Assembly (NCBI GenBank): GCA_036495485.1
Contig: DASXMU010000195.1
Coordinates: 1 to 13,293, forward strand
Length of the DNA stretch: 13,293 bases
Origin: PALSA-505 sp036495485
Lineage (GTDB): Bacteria > Actinomycetota > Actinomycetes > Streptosporangiales > Streptosporangiaceae
Direction: 5' to 3'
The position numbers were made by a program, and so were the translations under genes. Each line of letters opens with the position of its first letter. Positions within the stretch are counted from its first letter, which is position 1. Below, one piece after another: positions 1 to 7,551 of this stretch. The notes under the pieces are model-generated. The model did no database searches. It saw only the letters and a program-made list of their open reading frames with translations, and had not been told where the DNA came from.

Positions 1-2019
1 GCCTTCCGGCCGGCGCCGGGCGAGATTCCCGAATCCCCAGGGGTTTACAGGTTCCGCGACCAGCGCGGCCGGGTGATCTACGTCGGGAAGGCGAAGTCGC
101 TGCGCCAGCGGCTGAATCAGTACTTCGCCGACTTCGCCGGCCTGCACCCGCGCACCCAGATGATGCTGCAGACCGCGGCCGGCGTCGAGTGGACCGTGGT
201 CAGCACCGAGGTCGAGGCCCTGCAGCTCGAATACTCCTGGATCAAGGAGTTCGACCCCAGGTTCAACGTCCGGTACAGGGACGACAAGAGCTACCCCTAC
301 CTCGCCGTCACCATGGATGAGCAGTACCCACGGGTCATGGTGATGCGCGGCGCCAAACGGCGCGGCGTCAGGTACTTCGGCCCGTACTCGCATGCCTGGG
401 CCATCAGGGAGACGGTGGACATGCTGCTCCGGGTCTTCCCGGTGCGGACCTGCTCGGCCGGGGTGTTCAAGCGGGCCGGCCAGATCGGCCGCCCGTGCCT
501 GCTCGGCTACATCGGCAAGTGCTCGGCGCCCTGCGTCGACCGGGTGACCGAGGCCGAGCACCGGCTGCTGGCCGAGGACTTCTGCGACTTCATGGCCGGC
601 CAGACCAGCCGCTTCATCCGCGCGCTCGAAACCGAGATGCGGGCCGCCGCCGCGGCCGAGGAGTTCGAGCGGGCCGCCAGGCTGCGCGACGACATCAAGG
701 CGCTCCAGCGCGCACTGGAGAAGCAGGCCGTGGTGCTCGGCGACGGCACCGACTGCGACGTGATCGCGCTGGCCGAGGACCAGCTCGAAGCGGCGGTCCA
801 GGTCTTCTACGTGCGTGGCGGCCGGGTCCGTGGCCAGCGCGGCTGGGTGGTGGACAAGGTCCAGGACATCTCTCCGGCCGAGCTGGTGGAGCAGTTCCTC
901 GGCCAGGTCTACGGCGATGCCCGCGCCGGCAACGGCGCCGGTGCCGGTGCCGGCGCTGGCCGCGGCGGTGTGCCGCGCGAGGTGCTGGTGCCCGTGCTGC
1001 CGCCCGGCGTGGACGCCATGCGCGACTGGCTGGCCCTGCGCGCCGCCCGTCCCGGCGGCAAGGTGGATCTGCGCGTGCCGCAGCGCGGCGACAAGAAGGC
1101 CCTGCTCGAAACCGTGGCGCGGAACGCCAAGGAGTCGCTGGCGCTGCACAAGACCAGGCGGGCCAGCGACCTCACCACCCGCAGCCGGGCGCTGCACGAG
1201 ATCCAGGAGGCGCTCGGCCTCGACGACGCCCCGCTGCGGATCGAGTGCTACGACGTCTCGAACCTCCAGGGCACCCACGTGGTGGCCTCCATGGTGGTGT
1301 TCGAGGACGGGCTGGCCCGCAAGAGCGAATACCGCAGGTTCAGCATCCGCGGTATCGACGGCACCGACGACGTCGCCTCGATCCACGAGGTGATCACCCG
1401 CCGGTTCCGCCGCTATCTGGACGAGCGCGAGCAGACCGGAGAGCTCGACACGCTGGGCGACCGCGCAGACGACGACAGCCAGAACCCCGAAGAGGTCGTG
1501 CCAGCGGCCAAGCGCAAGTTCGCCTACCCGCCCAACCTGGTCGTGGTAGACGGCGGCGCGCCCCAGGTGGCGGCCGCCATGCGCGCCCTGATCGAACTCG
1601 GTATCGACGACGTGGCCGTCTGCGGCCTGGCCAAGCGCCTTGAGGAGGTGTGGCTGCCGGGCGAGGACACACCGGTTATCCTGTCCCGCACGAGCGAGGG
1701 CCTGTACCTGCTGCAGCGGGTGCGCGACGAGGCGCACCGGTTTGCGATTACCTATCATCGGGCGAAACGGTCGAAGGCACTCACCGCCAGCGAGCTGGAT
1801 GGCGTGCCGGGGCTCGGGCCCGCCAGGCGGGCGACGCTGCTGCGCCACTTCGGCTCGGTGCGCAACATCGCGGCAGCGAGCGCCGACGAGATCGCCGGGC
1901 TGCCCGGCATCGGGCCCAGCGTGGCGGCGGCGGTGCTCACCGCCCTCGCGCCAGGTGCGCCGGGTGGGGCAAGCGTGACGGGCGGCCGGCGGGTACCGGC
2001 GGACGGGGGAGAGCGGTGA
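1..2019 (+). CDS. uvrC: UvrABC system protein C (excinuclease subunit), 5' end cut by window edge
   Basis: UvrC makes the two incisions either side of a DNA lesion in nucleotide excision repair, acting with UvrA and UvrB. The reading frame is open from base 1 (AFRPAPGEIPESPGVY), so only a few N-terminal codons lie outside the window. A GTG at 73 falls inside the GIY-YIG domain and is not the real start. In window numbering, the GIY-YIG nuclease is near residues 10-90 (GVY at 14-16, YVG at 27-29), the UVR motif (EEFERAARLRDDIKALQRAL) is near 220-240, the RNase H-like nuclease has D418, D517 and H579 as likely catalytic residues, and a double helix-hairpin-helix lies near 597-650. The 672 visible residues are about the family length. 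A Gly/Ala-rich insert near residues 308-322 is unusual. The stop overlaps the rapZ GTG by four bases. Identification is very secure. Confidence 0.98.
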   Translation, partial: AFRPAPGEIPESPGVYRFRDQRGRVIYVGKAKSLRQRLNQYFADFAGLHPRTQMMLQTAAGVEWTVVSTEVEALQLEYSWIKEFDPRFNVRYRDDKSYPYLAVTMDEQYPRVMVMRGAKRRGVRYFGPYSHAWAIRETVDMLLRVFPVRTCSAGVFKRAGQIGRPCLLGYIGKCSAPCVDRVTEAEHRLLAEDFCDFMAGQTSRFIRALETEMRAAAAAEEFERAARLRDDIKALQRALEKQAVVLGDGTDCDVIALAEDQLEAAVQVFYVRGGRVRGQRGWVVDKVQDISPAELVEQFLGQVYGDARAGNGAGAGAGAGRGGVPREVLVPVLPPGVDAMRDWLALRAARPGGKVDLRVPQRGDKKALLETVARNAKESLALHKTRRASDLTTRSRALHEIQEALGLDDAPLRIECYDVSNLQGTHVVASMVVFEDGLARKSEYRRFSIRGIDGTDDVASIHEVITRRFRRYLDEREQTGELDTLGDRADDDSQNPEEVVPAAKRKFAYPPNLVVVDGGAPQVAAAMRALIELGIDDVAVCGLAKRLEEVWLPGEDTPVILSRTSEGLYLLQRVRDEAHRFAITYHRAKRSKALTASELDGVPGLGPARRATLLRHFGSVRNIAAASADEIAGLPGIGPSVAAAVLTALAPGAPGGASVTGGRRVPADGGER

Positions 2020-2912
2020 GAGACGGTCACGGAGACAGCCATCGCGAGGCGGACGCCCCCGCGATTGTGATCATTACCGGCATGTCAGGTGCCGGGCGGA
2101 GCACGGCGGCCAAGGCCCTGGAGGACCTTGGCTGGTTCGTCGTGGACAACCTGCCGCCCGGGCTGCTGCCCACCATGGTGGAGCTGGCGGCCCGCTCGGG
2201 CGGGGCGGTGTCCAAGGTCGCCGCCGTGGTGGATGTGCGCAGCCGCGCCTTCACCACCGACCTGAACGCCGCGCTCGGCGATCTGGCCACCCGGGGCGCG
2301 CCGCCCCGGGTGGTGTTCCTGGAGGCCAGCGACGACACGCTGGTGCGCAGGTTCGATAACGTCAGGCGCCCGCATCCGCTGCAGCAGGACGGCTCGGTCA
2401 GCGCGGGCATCAAGGCCGAGCGCGAGCTGCTGCGCGGCGTGCGCGGCGAGGCGGACCTGGTGCTCGACACCTCGGCGCTGAACGTTCATGAGCTGCGCGG
2501 CCGGATGCGGGGCTTCTTCGGCGGCGAGGGCGCGGCGGGCCTGCGGGTCAGCGTGGTCTCGTTCGGCTACAAGTACGGCATGCCGGTGGACGCCGACATG
2601 GTGACCGACTGCCGGTTCCTGCCCAATCCGTTCTGGATCGAGGAGCTTGCCCCGCTCACCGGGCAGGACCCGCGGGTCCGCGACTACGTACTCGGCCAGC
2701 CGGGCGCCAAGAAGTTCCTGGACGCCTTCGTCGAGGCGATGCAGACGGCCCTCCCCGGCTTCGAGCGGGAGGGCAAGCGGTTCGTCACCCTCGCTGTCGG
2801 CTGCACCGGCGGCAAGCACCGCAGCGTGGCCATGGCCGAACAGCTCGCCGCCAGGCTCGCCGAGACGGGAGCCGCCATCCAGGTGGTCCACCGGGACTTG
2901 GGGCGCGAGTGA
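2016..2912 (+). CDS. rapZ: RapZ/YvcJ family nucleotide-binding protein
   Basis: This is a P-loop ATP/GTP-binding protein of the RapZ (YvcJ) family. In E. coli RapZ is an RNA adaptor controlling glucosamine-6-phosphate synthase through small RNAs; the actinobacterial role is less clear. The GTG start overlaps the uvrC stop (GTGA) and follows a purine-rich ribosome site, GGGGGAGAG at 2005-2013. The protein is 298 residues, close to the usual 280-300. The Walker A region is GMSGAGRST at residues 22-30, with Arg where the classical Lys sits, which I believe is common in actinobacterial members. The block FGYKYGMPVDADMVTDCRFL and the late GCTGGKHRSVAMAE motif are typical of the family's C-terminal domain. 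It lies directly upstream of yvcK and whiA, an arrangement conserved in Gram-positive bacteria. The frame stays open upstream to 1650 but overlaps uvrC there and is not coding. Confidence 0.96.
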   Translation: MRDGHGDSHREADAPAIVIITGMSGAGRSTAAKALEDLGWFVVDNLPPGLLPTMVELAARSGGAVSKVAAVVDVRSRAFTTDLNAALGDLATRGAPPRVVFLEASDDTLVRRFDNVRRPHPLQQDGSVSAGIKAERELLRGVRGEADLVLDTSALNVHELRGRMRGFFGGEGAAGLRVSVVSFGYKYGMPVDADMVTDCRFLPNPFWIEELAPLTGQDPRVRDYVLGQPGAKKFLDAFVEAMQTALPGFEREGKRFVTLAVGCTGGKHRSVAMAEQLAARLAETGAAIQVVHRDLGRE

Positions 2913-3874
2913 GCGGTGAGATGCCATCCCCGTTCCGGCCACGGGTCGTGGCGCTCGGCGGCGGCCACGGGCTGTTCGCGTCGCTCTCCGCGTTGCGCCG
3001 GGTGAGCGATGAGCTGACCGCCATCGTGACGGTCGCCGACGACGGCGGCTCGAGCGGGCGGCTGCGCCGTCAGCTCGGCGTCCTGCCGCCCGGTGATCTG
3101 CGGATGGCCCTGGCGGCGCTGTGCGGCGACGACGACTGGGGCACCACCTGGAGCCGGGTGGTGCAGCACAGGTTCGGCGGGGACAGCGAGCTGTCCGGGC
3201 ACGCGGTCGGGAACCTGCTCATCGTGGCCCTGTGGGAGCTGCTCGGCGACACGGTCGAGGGCCTGGACTGGGTGGGTCGGCTGCTCGGGGCGCACGGCCG
3301 GGTGCTGCCCATGGCCGCCGTGCCGCTGGACATCGCCGCCACGGTGGAGGGCGTCGATCCGGACCGCCCCTACGAGCTGAGTACGGTCCGCGGCCAGTAC
3401 TCCTGCGCCACCACCCCCGGGCTCATCCGGTCCATAGCGCTGGTGCCGCCCGCCCCGGCCGCCCGGCCCGAGGCGGTGGCCGCGGTGCGCGAGGCCGACT
3501 GGGTCGTGCTCGGCCCCGGATCGTGGTTCACCAGCGTGCTGGTGCACCTGCTGGTGCCCGAGCTCGCCGGTGCGGTGGTCGGCACCAGCGCGCGGCGGGT
3601 CGTGGTGCTCAACGTGCCGCCGCAGGACAAGGAGACCGAAGGGCGATCGCCCAGCGCCCTGCTCGAGGCGCTGGCCGACCACGCGCCGGGCCTGCGGGCC
3701 GACGTGGTCCTCGCTGACCTTCAGCACACCAGCGGAGCTGGTGGCCTGGAGAAGGCGGCCAGCCTGCTGGGCGCCAGGCTTGTCTTTGCCGACGTGGCCA
3801 TGGGGGACGGGTCACCGCGGCACGACCCGGCGCGCCTCGCGCAGGCATACGCTCAGATCTTCGAGGGGGAGTGA
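2909..3874 (+). CDS. yvcK: YvcK/CofD-like gluconeogenesis and cell-wall factor
   Basis: YvcK proteins are cytoplasmic, bind UDP-sugars and have been linked to growth on gluconeogenic carbon sources and to cell-wall precursor supply. The 321-residue product has the expected signatures: an N-terminal GGGHGL nucleotide-binding loop, the VADDGGSSGRLR block, LPPGDLR, GHAVGNLLIVAL and the later VLGPGSWFTSVL segment. These place it in the YvcK branch of the CofD superfamily. The GTG start overlaps the rapZ stop by four bases (GTGA), implying translational coupling. An ATG at 2921 is an alternative start and would remove only four residues. The role is taken from family knowledge and from the rapZ-yvcK-whiA order; the family call is secure. 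Confidence 0.95.
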   Translation: MSGEMPSPFRPRVVALGGGHGLFASLSALRRVSDELTAIVTVADDGGSSGRLRRQLGVLPPGDLRMALAALCGDDDWGTTWSRVVQHRFGGDSELSGHAVGNLLIVALWELLGDTVEGLDWVGRLLGAHGRVLPMAAVPLDIAATVEGVDPDRPYELSTVRGQYSCATTPGLIRSIALVPPAPAARPEAVAAVREADWVVLGPGSWFTSVLVHLLVPELAGAVVGTSARRVVVLNVPPQDKETEGRSPSALLEALADHAPGLRADVVLADLQHTSGAGGLEKAASLLGARLVFADVAMGDGSPRHDPARLAQAYAQIFEGE

Positions 3875-3879
3875 CGCAG

Positions 3880-4857
3880 ATGGCGATGACCAGCCTAGTC
3901 AAGGACGAGCTGAGCCGGGTCGAGGTGGTCAAGCCGTGCTGTCGCAAGGCCGAGGTGTCCGCGCTGCTCAGGTTCGCCGGGGGACTGCACCTGGCCAGCG
4001 GTCACATCGTGATCGAGGCCGAGATGGACACCGCCATGGCGGCCCGCAGGCTGCGCAAGGACATCGCCGAGGTGTTTGGGCACTCCTCCGAACTGCTCGT
4101 GCTCGCCCCGAGCGGGCTGCGCAAGGGAAACAGGTACGTCGTCAGGGTGGCGAAGGACGGCGACAGCCTGGCCAGGCAGACCGGGCTGGTGGACAGCTAC
4201 GGGCGGCCGGTCCGCGGGCTGCCGAGGCAAGTCGTGTCGGGCGGCAGCTGCGACTGTGAGGCGGCCTGGCGTGCGGCGTTCCTCGCGCACGGCTCGCTGA
4301 CCGAGCCGGGCCGCTCGATGTCGCTCGAGGTCACCTGCCCCGGCCCGGAGGCCGCGCTCGCCCTGGTGGGTGCGGCCCGGCGGCTGAAGATCCACGCCAA
4401 GGCGCGGGACGTCCGTGGCGTGGACCGGGTGGTGGTGAAGGACGGCGACGCGATCAGTGCGCTGCTCACCAGGCTCGGCGCCCACGAGAGCGTGCTCGCC
4501 TGGGAGGAGCGGCGGGTGCGCAGGGAGGTGCGGGCCACCGCGAACCGGCTCGCCAACTTCGACGACGCGAACCTCCGCCGCAGCGCCCGCGCGGCGGTGG
4601 CGGCGGGCGCCCGGGTCGAGCGTGCCCTGGATATTCTCGGCGACGACGCGCCGTCGCACCTGAGTGACGCTGGCCGGCTGCGCATCGCCAACCGGCAGGC
4701 GAGCCTGGAGGAACTCGGCCAGATCGCCGATCCGCCGATGACCAAGGACGCGATAGCCGGCCGGATCCGGCGGCTGCTCGCGATGGCCGACAAGCGCGCC
4801 GAGGAACTCGGCCTGCCCAGCACCGAAGCCGGCCTCACCGCGGACATGCTCATGTAG
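3880..4857 (+). CDS. whiA: Sporulation/DNA-binding regulator WhiA
   Basis: WhiA is a transcription factor needed for sporulation-septum formation in Streptomyces, where it acts with WhiB; it is also present in non-sporulating Gram-positives. The 325-residue product starts MAMTSLVKDELSR, as actinobacterial WhiA proteins do. The N-terminal two-thirds is the LAGLIDADG-like domain (VSALLRFAGGLH, RGVDRVVVKDGDAISALL), followed by the conserved ATANRLANFDDANLRRS block and a C-terminal helix-turn-helix (ASLEELGQIADPPMTKDAIAGR). I chose ATG at 3880 because it matches the family N-terminus and lies nine bases after GAGGGGGA. A GTG at 3871 overlaps the yvcK stop but sits directly against that ribosome site. 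A hairpin follows three bases after the stop. Confidence 0.96.
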   Translation: MAMTSLVKDELSRVEVVKPCCRKAEVSALLRFAGGLHLASGHIVIEAEMDTAMAARRLRKDIAEVFGHSSELLVLAPSGLRKGNRYVVRVAKDGDSLARQTGLVDSYGRPVRGLPRQVVSGGSCDCEAAWRAAFLAHGSLTEPGRSMSLEVTCPGPEAALALVGAARRLKIHAKARDVRGVDRVVVKDGDAISALLTRLGAHESVLAWEERRVRREVRATANRLANFDDANLRRSARAAVAAGARVERALDILGDDAPSHLSDAGRLRIANRQASLEELGQIADPPMTKDAIAGRIRRLLAMADKRAEELGLPSTEAGLTADMLM

Positions 4858-4860
4858 CTG

Positions 4861-4876
4861 ACCGGCTGGGGCCGGT
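4861..4876 (+). terminator. Candidate hairpin terminator of the uvrC-rapZ-yvcK-whiA unit
   Basis: ACCGGC (4861-4866) and GCCGGT (4871-4876) form a perfect 6-bp stem with a TGGG loop, starting three bases after the whiA stop. There is no downstream T run, which is common for actinobacterial terminators. The role is inferred from position. Confidence 0.5.
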
Positions 4877-4902
4877 GAGCAAGCTCGCCGCCGTTATCCG
4901 AT

Positions 4903-5070
4903 GTTAAGAGCTCGCGCGGGTAGGGCGCTGGATCAGGGAGCGGGGTCCAGGTGCGTCGATGGCAAGGCGGAGGAGGAGCCCATAGCGGAGCTATAGGCGA
5001 CGACGACAACGCGGCCAGCGGCGTGCCTGGGCGACGCGAGCCCAGCAGTCCTATCCGCGCGAGCTCTAAC
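4903..5070. repeat. Foldback (MITE-like) element with terminal inverted repeats
   Basis: The ends of this 168-bp segment are inverted copies. AGAGCTCGCGCGG (4907-4919) is the exact reverse complement of CCGCGCGAGCTCT (5055-5067), and the match extends imperfectly outward to GTTA at 4903 and TAAC at 5070. Inside lie further nested inverted pairs: GCTGG/CCAGC (4927-4931 and 5042-5046), GCGTCG/CGACGC (4953-4958 and 5032-5037), and a central hairpin (4978-4985 with 4991-4998, one mismatch, loop CGGAG). I see no credible protein in it and no clear target-site duplication. This layout fits a short non-autonomous transposable element or a dispersed structured repeat. The left arm may begin slightly earlier, near GTTATCCGAT at 4893. 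Confidence 0.65.
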
Positions 5071-5155
5071 AGGAAGGAAATTTCCGAACGGGCACGGCGA
5101 ACACAGTCGATAATGGCGAACGAGATCGGCCAGACCCGCCAACGATGCTGGAGTC

Positions 5156-5184
5156 GGCTGGTCAGCGCAGAAGCTGACGGAGCC
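5156..5184 (+). promoter_or_regulatory. Hairpin/dyad in the presumed gap leader
   Basis: GTCAGC (5161-5166) and GCTGAC (5173-5178) form a perfect stem around GCAGAA, extended by GGCT (5156-5159) with AGCC (5181-5184) across a small internal loop. It lies 92 bases before the gap start. It could be a leader RNA hairpin or a dyad operator; the sequence cannot decide. Confidence 0.4.
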
Positions 5185-5275
5185 TCAGGTAGGGTTCCGC
5201 CCGGGAGGACTGCGCGGCCTCGCGACGCGGCGAGCATGAAAGAAACACCACGGAACCTTTGAGGAGAACTCTGCT

Positions 5276-6301
5276 GTGACCATTCGTGTTGGCATCAACG
5301 GATTCGGCCGGATCGGGCGGAACTTCTGGCGAGCCGTCAACGACGCAGGCAGCCGCGGCCAGTCCACCGGTGAAATCCAGATCGTCGCGGCCAACGATCT
5401 CGGCAACGTCGCCACCATGGCGCATCTGCTCAAGTACGATAGCGTGCTCGGCAACCTGGCCGGCGAGGTGACGGCGTCCGGCGGCGAGATCCATATCGGC
5501 GGCCAGACGATCAGGATTCTCGCCCAGCGCGACCCGGCCGACCTGCCCTGGGGCGAGCTCGGCGTGGACGTGGTCGTGGAGTCGACGGGCCGGTTCACCA
5601 ACGCCGACGACGCCCGCAAGCACATCGCCGGGGGCGCTAAGAAGGTGGTCATCTCCGCGCCGGCCAAGGGTGAGGACATCACGATCGTCATGGGCGTCAA
5701 CGACGACGCCTATGATCCTGCCCGCCACCAGATCATCTCCAACGCCTCCTGCACCACCAACTGCGTCGCTCCGATGGCCAAGGTGCTGCTGGACAACTTC
5801 GGCATCGTCCGCGGCATGATGACCACGGTGCACGCCTACACCAGCGACCAGGTGCTGCAGGACTTCCCGCACAAGGATCTGCGCCGCGCACGGGCCGCCG
5901 CGATCAACATCATCCCGACCACGACCGGCGCGGCCAAGGCCACGGCGCTGGTGCTGCCCGAGCTCAAGGGCAAGATGGACGGCCTGTCGCTGCGCGTCCC
6001 TGTGCCAGACGGCTCGGTCACCGACCTGGTCGCACAGCTTGGCCGCGAAGTCACCAAGGACGAGGTGAACGCCGCCTTCAAGGCAGCCGCCGACGGCTCG
6101 CTCAAGGCCTACCTGCACTACACCAGCGACCCGATCGTGTCCTCCGACATCATCGGCTCGCCCGCCTCGTGCACCTTCGACTCCTCCCTCACCATGGCCG
6201 AGGGTGACCAGGTCAAGGTCATCGGCTGGTACGACAACGAGTGGGGCTACTCCTCCCGGCTCGTTGACGCGGTCCGCCTGGTCGGCTCCAGGCTCGCCTG
6301 A
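5276..6301 (+). CDS. gap: Glyceraldehyde-3-phosphate dehydrogenase, type I
   Basis: This enzyme oxidises and phosphorylates glyceraldehyde-3-phosphate to 1,3-bisphosphoglycerate in glycolysis. The 341-residue product has the N-terminal Rossmann motif INGFGRIGRN, an acidic-type nucleotide site (AANDL) fitting NAD use, the catalytic SNASCTTNC block with Cys159, and the partner His186 in TTVHAYTSDQ. The C-terminal WYDNEWGYSSR signature is intact. A short insert near residues 25-34 (SRGQSTGEIQ) makes it slightly longer than the E. coli enzyme. The GTG start is supported by GAGGAGAA at 5261-5268. It is the first gene of a gap-pgk-tpiA unit, with pgk about 17 bases downstream. Confidence 0.98.
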   Translation: MTIRVGINGFGRIGRNFWRAVNDAGSRGQSTGEIQIVAANDLGNVATMAHLLKYDSVLGNLAGEVTASGGEIHIGGQTIRILAQRDPADLPWGELGVDVVVESTGRFTNADDARKHIAGGAKKVVISAPAKGEDITIVMGVNDDAYDPARHQIISNASCTTNCVAPMAKVLLDNFGIVRGMMTTVHAYTSDQVLQDFPHKDLRRARAAAINIIPTTTGAAKATALVLPELKGKMDGLSLRVPVPDGSVTDLVAQLGREVTKDEVNAAFKAAADGSLKAYLHYTSDPIVSSDIIGSPASCTFDSSLTMAEGDQVKVIGWYDNEWGYSSRLVDAVRLVGSRLA

Positions 6302-6318
6302 CACCTGACGGGATGACG

Positions 6319-7551
6319 ATGAAGGGCATCGACGACCAGGAGGCCGGCGGGCGCGCTGTGTTCGTGCGCGCCGACCTCAACGTGCCGCTGGATGGCACGC
6401 GGATCACCGACGACGGCCGGATCAGGGCCAGCCTGCCGACGATCACCAAGCTGGCCGGGCGCGGCGCGCGGGTCATCGTATGCGCCCACCTGGGCAGGCC
6501 CAAGGGCGCCGGCTTCGCCGAACGGGCCCAGGGCGGGCCATCGCTCCAGCCGGTCGCCGCCCACCTGGCCGAGCTGCTCGCCAAGCCGGTCGCCTTCGCC
6601 ACCGACGTGGCGGGCCCGTCCGCCACCGAGGTCGTCAGCGGCCTGGCCGACGGCGATGTCGCACTGCTCGAGAACGTGCGCTTCGAGCCGGCCGAGACCA
6701 GCAAGGACGACCAGGAGCGCGGCGAACTGGCCAGGCGGCTGGCCGCGCTCGCCGCCCGGGCGATGGGCGACGGCGAGCCGCTGTACGTGGGGGATGGGTT
6801 CGGCGCCGTGCACCGCAAGCACGCCAGCGTGTACGACCTGCCGCTGCTGCTGCCGCATGCGGCGGGATACCTGATCCGCGCCGAGGTCGACGTGCTGCAC
6901 AAGCTGACACAGGACCCGGCCCGGCCGTACGTGCTGGTGCTCGGCGGTGCCAAGCCGTCCGACAAGCTGGGCGTGATCGGCAACCTGCTCGGCCAGGTGG
7001 ACCGGCTGATCATCGGCGGCGGCATGTCCTACACGTTCCTGGCCGCACAGGGGTATGAGGTCGGCAACTCACTCCTCGAGGCCGCCCAGATCCCGCACGT
7101 CCGCAAGCTCCTCGACGAGGCGGCCAGCCGCGGCGTGGAGATCGTGCTGCCCGTCGACGTGGTCGCGGCCACGCACTTCGCCGCCGACGCCGGGCACGAT
7201 GTGGTGCCGGCCACCGCGATCCCGGCGGACCGCGAAGGCCTGGACATGGGGCCGCAGACCCGGGCACTGTTCGCGGAGAAGCTGGCCGACGCGAAGACCG
7301 TGTTCTGGAACGGCCCGATGGGCGTCTTCGAGTTTCCCGCCTTCGCGGCCGGGACGCTCGCCGTCGCCCAGGCGATCAGCGAGGTGCCAGGGCTGACCGT
7401 GGTAGGTGGCGGAGACTCCGCGGCAGCCGTCCGCCAGCTCGGCCTGCGCGAGGACGCGTTCGGTCACATCTCGACCGGCGGCGGCGCGAGCCTGGAGTAC
7501 CTGGAAGGCGTCACGCTGCCCGGGCTGACCGCGCTCGGGGACGGCCGGTGA
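6319..7551 (+). CDS. pgk: Phosphoglycerate kinase
   Basis: Pgk transfers the acyl phosphate of 1,3-bisphosphoglycerate to ADP, the first ATP-yielding step of glycolysis. The 410-residue product contains the substrate-binding VFVRADLNVPLDG motif near the N-terminus, HLGRPKG, the VGDGFGAVHRKHAS block, the hinge and nucleotide region (LGGAKPSDKLG, IGGGMSYTF), FWNGPMGVFE and the C-terminal GGGDSAAA / ISTGGGASLEYLEG nucleotide loop. In LGGAKPSDK a Pro replaces the usual Val, a mild oddity. I prefer ATG 6319 (MKGIDD) because family members start MK and GGGA lies six bases upstream; ATG 6313 would add two residues. The stop overlaps the tpiA GTG by four bases. Confidence 0.97.
   Translation: MKGIDDQEAGGRAVFVRADLNVPLDGTRITDDGRIRASLPTITKLAGRGARVIVCAHLGRPKGAGFAERAQGGPSLQPVAAHLAELLAKPVAFATDVAGPSATEVVSGLADGDVALLENVRFEPAETSKDDQERGELARRLAALAARAMGDGEPLYVGDGFGAVHRKHASVYDLPLLLPHAAGYLIRAEVDVLHKLTQDPARPYVLVLGGAKPSDKLGVIGNLLGQVDRLIIGGGMSYTFLAAQGYEVGNSLLEAAQIPHVRKLLDEAASRGVEIVLPVDVVAATHFAADAGHDVVPATAIPADREGLDMGPQTRALFAEKLADAKTVFWNGPMGVFEFPAFAAGTLAVAQAISEVPGLTVVGGGDSAAAVRQLGLREDAFGHISTGGGASLEYLEGVTLPGLTALGDGR

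Larger units (their letters stand above)
4858..5275. other. Non-coding spacer between whiA and gap
   Basis: This 418-base stretch has no supported gene. In order it holds the whiA-end hairpin, the 4903-5070 foldback element, a perfect palindrome GGAAATTTCC (5076-5085), a -10-like GATAAT (5109-5114), a strong hairpin (5156-5184), a second -10-like TAGGGT (5190-5195), and the gap ribosome site GAGGAGAA (5261-5268). The gap promoter must be here or upstream, but no convincing -35 partner is visible for either -10-like box. Confidence 0.7.

Noticed and set aside
2085..3727. Long minus-strand open frames opposite rapZ and yvcK
   Set aside because: High-GC genes commonly produce long antisense frames. 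These are rich in His, Arg, Gly and Gln without motifs, while the + strand carries clear family signatures.
4933..5262. Open frames on both strands (4951-5262 +, 4933-5142 -) in the whiA-gap spacer
   Set aside because: They run through the inverted repeats of the foldback element, show no family motif and have unnatural composition.
5162..6304. 380-codon minus-strand open frame opposite gap
   Set aside because: It mirrors a fully conserved gap gene, shows only Val/Asp/Gly/His-rich filler and has no recognisable domain.
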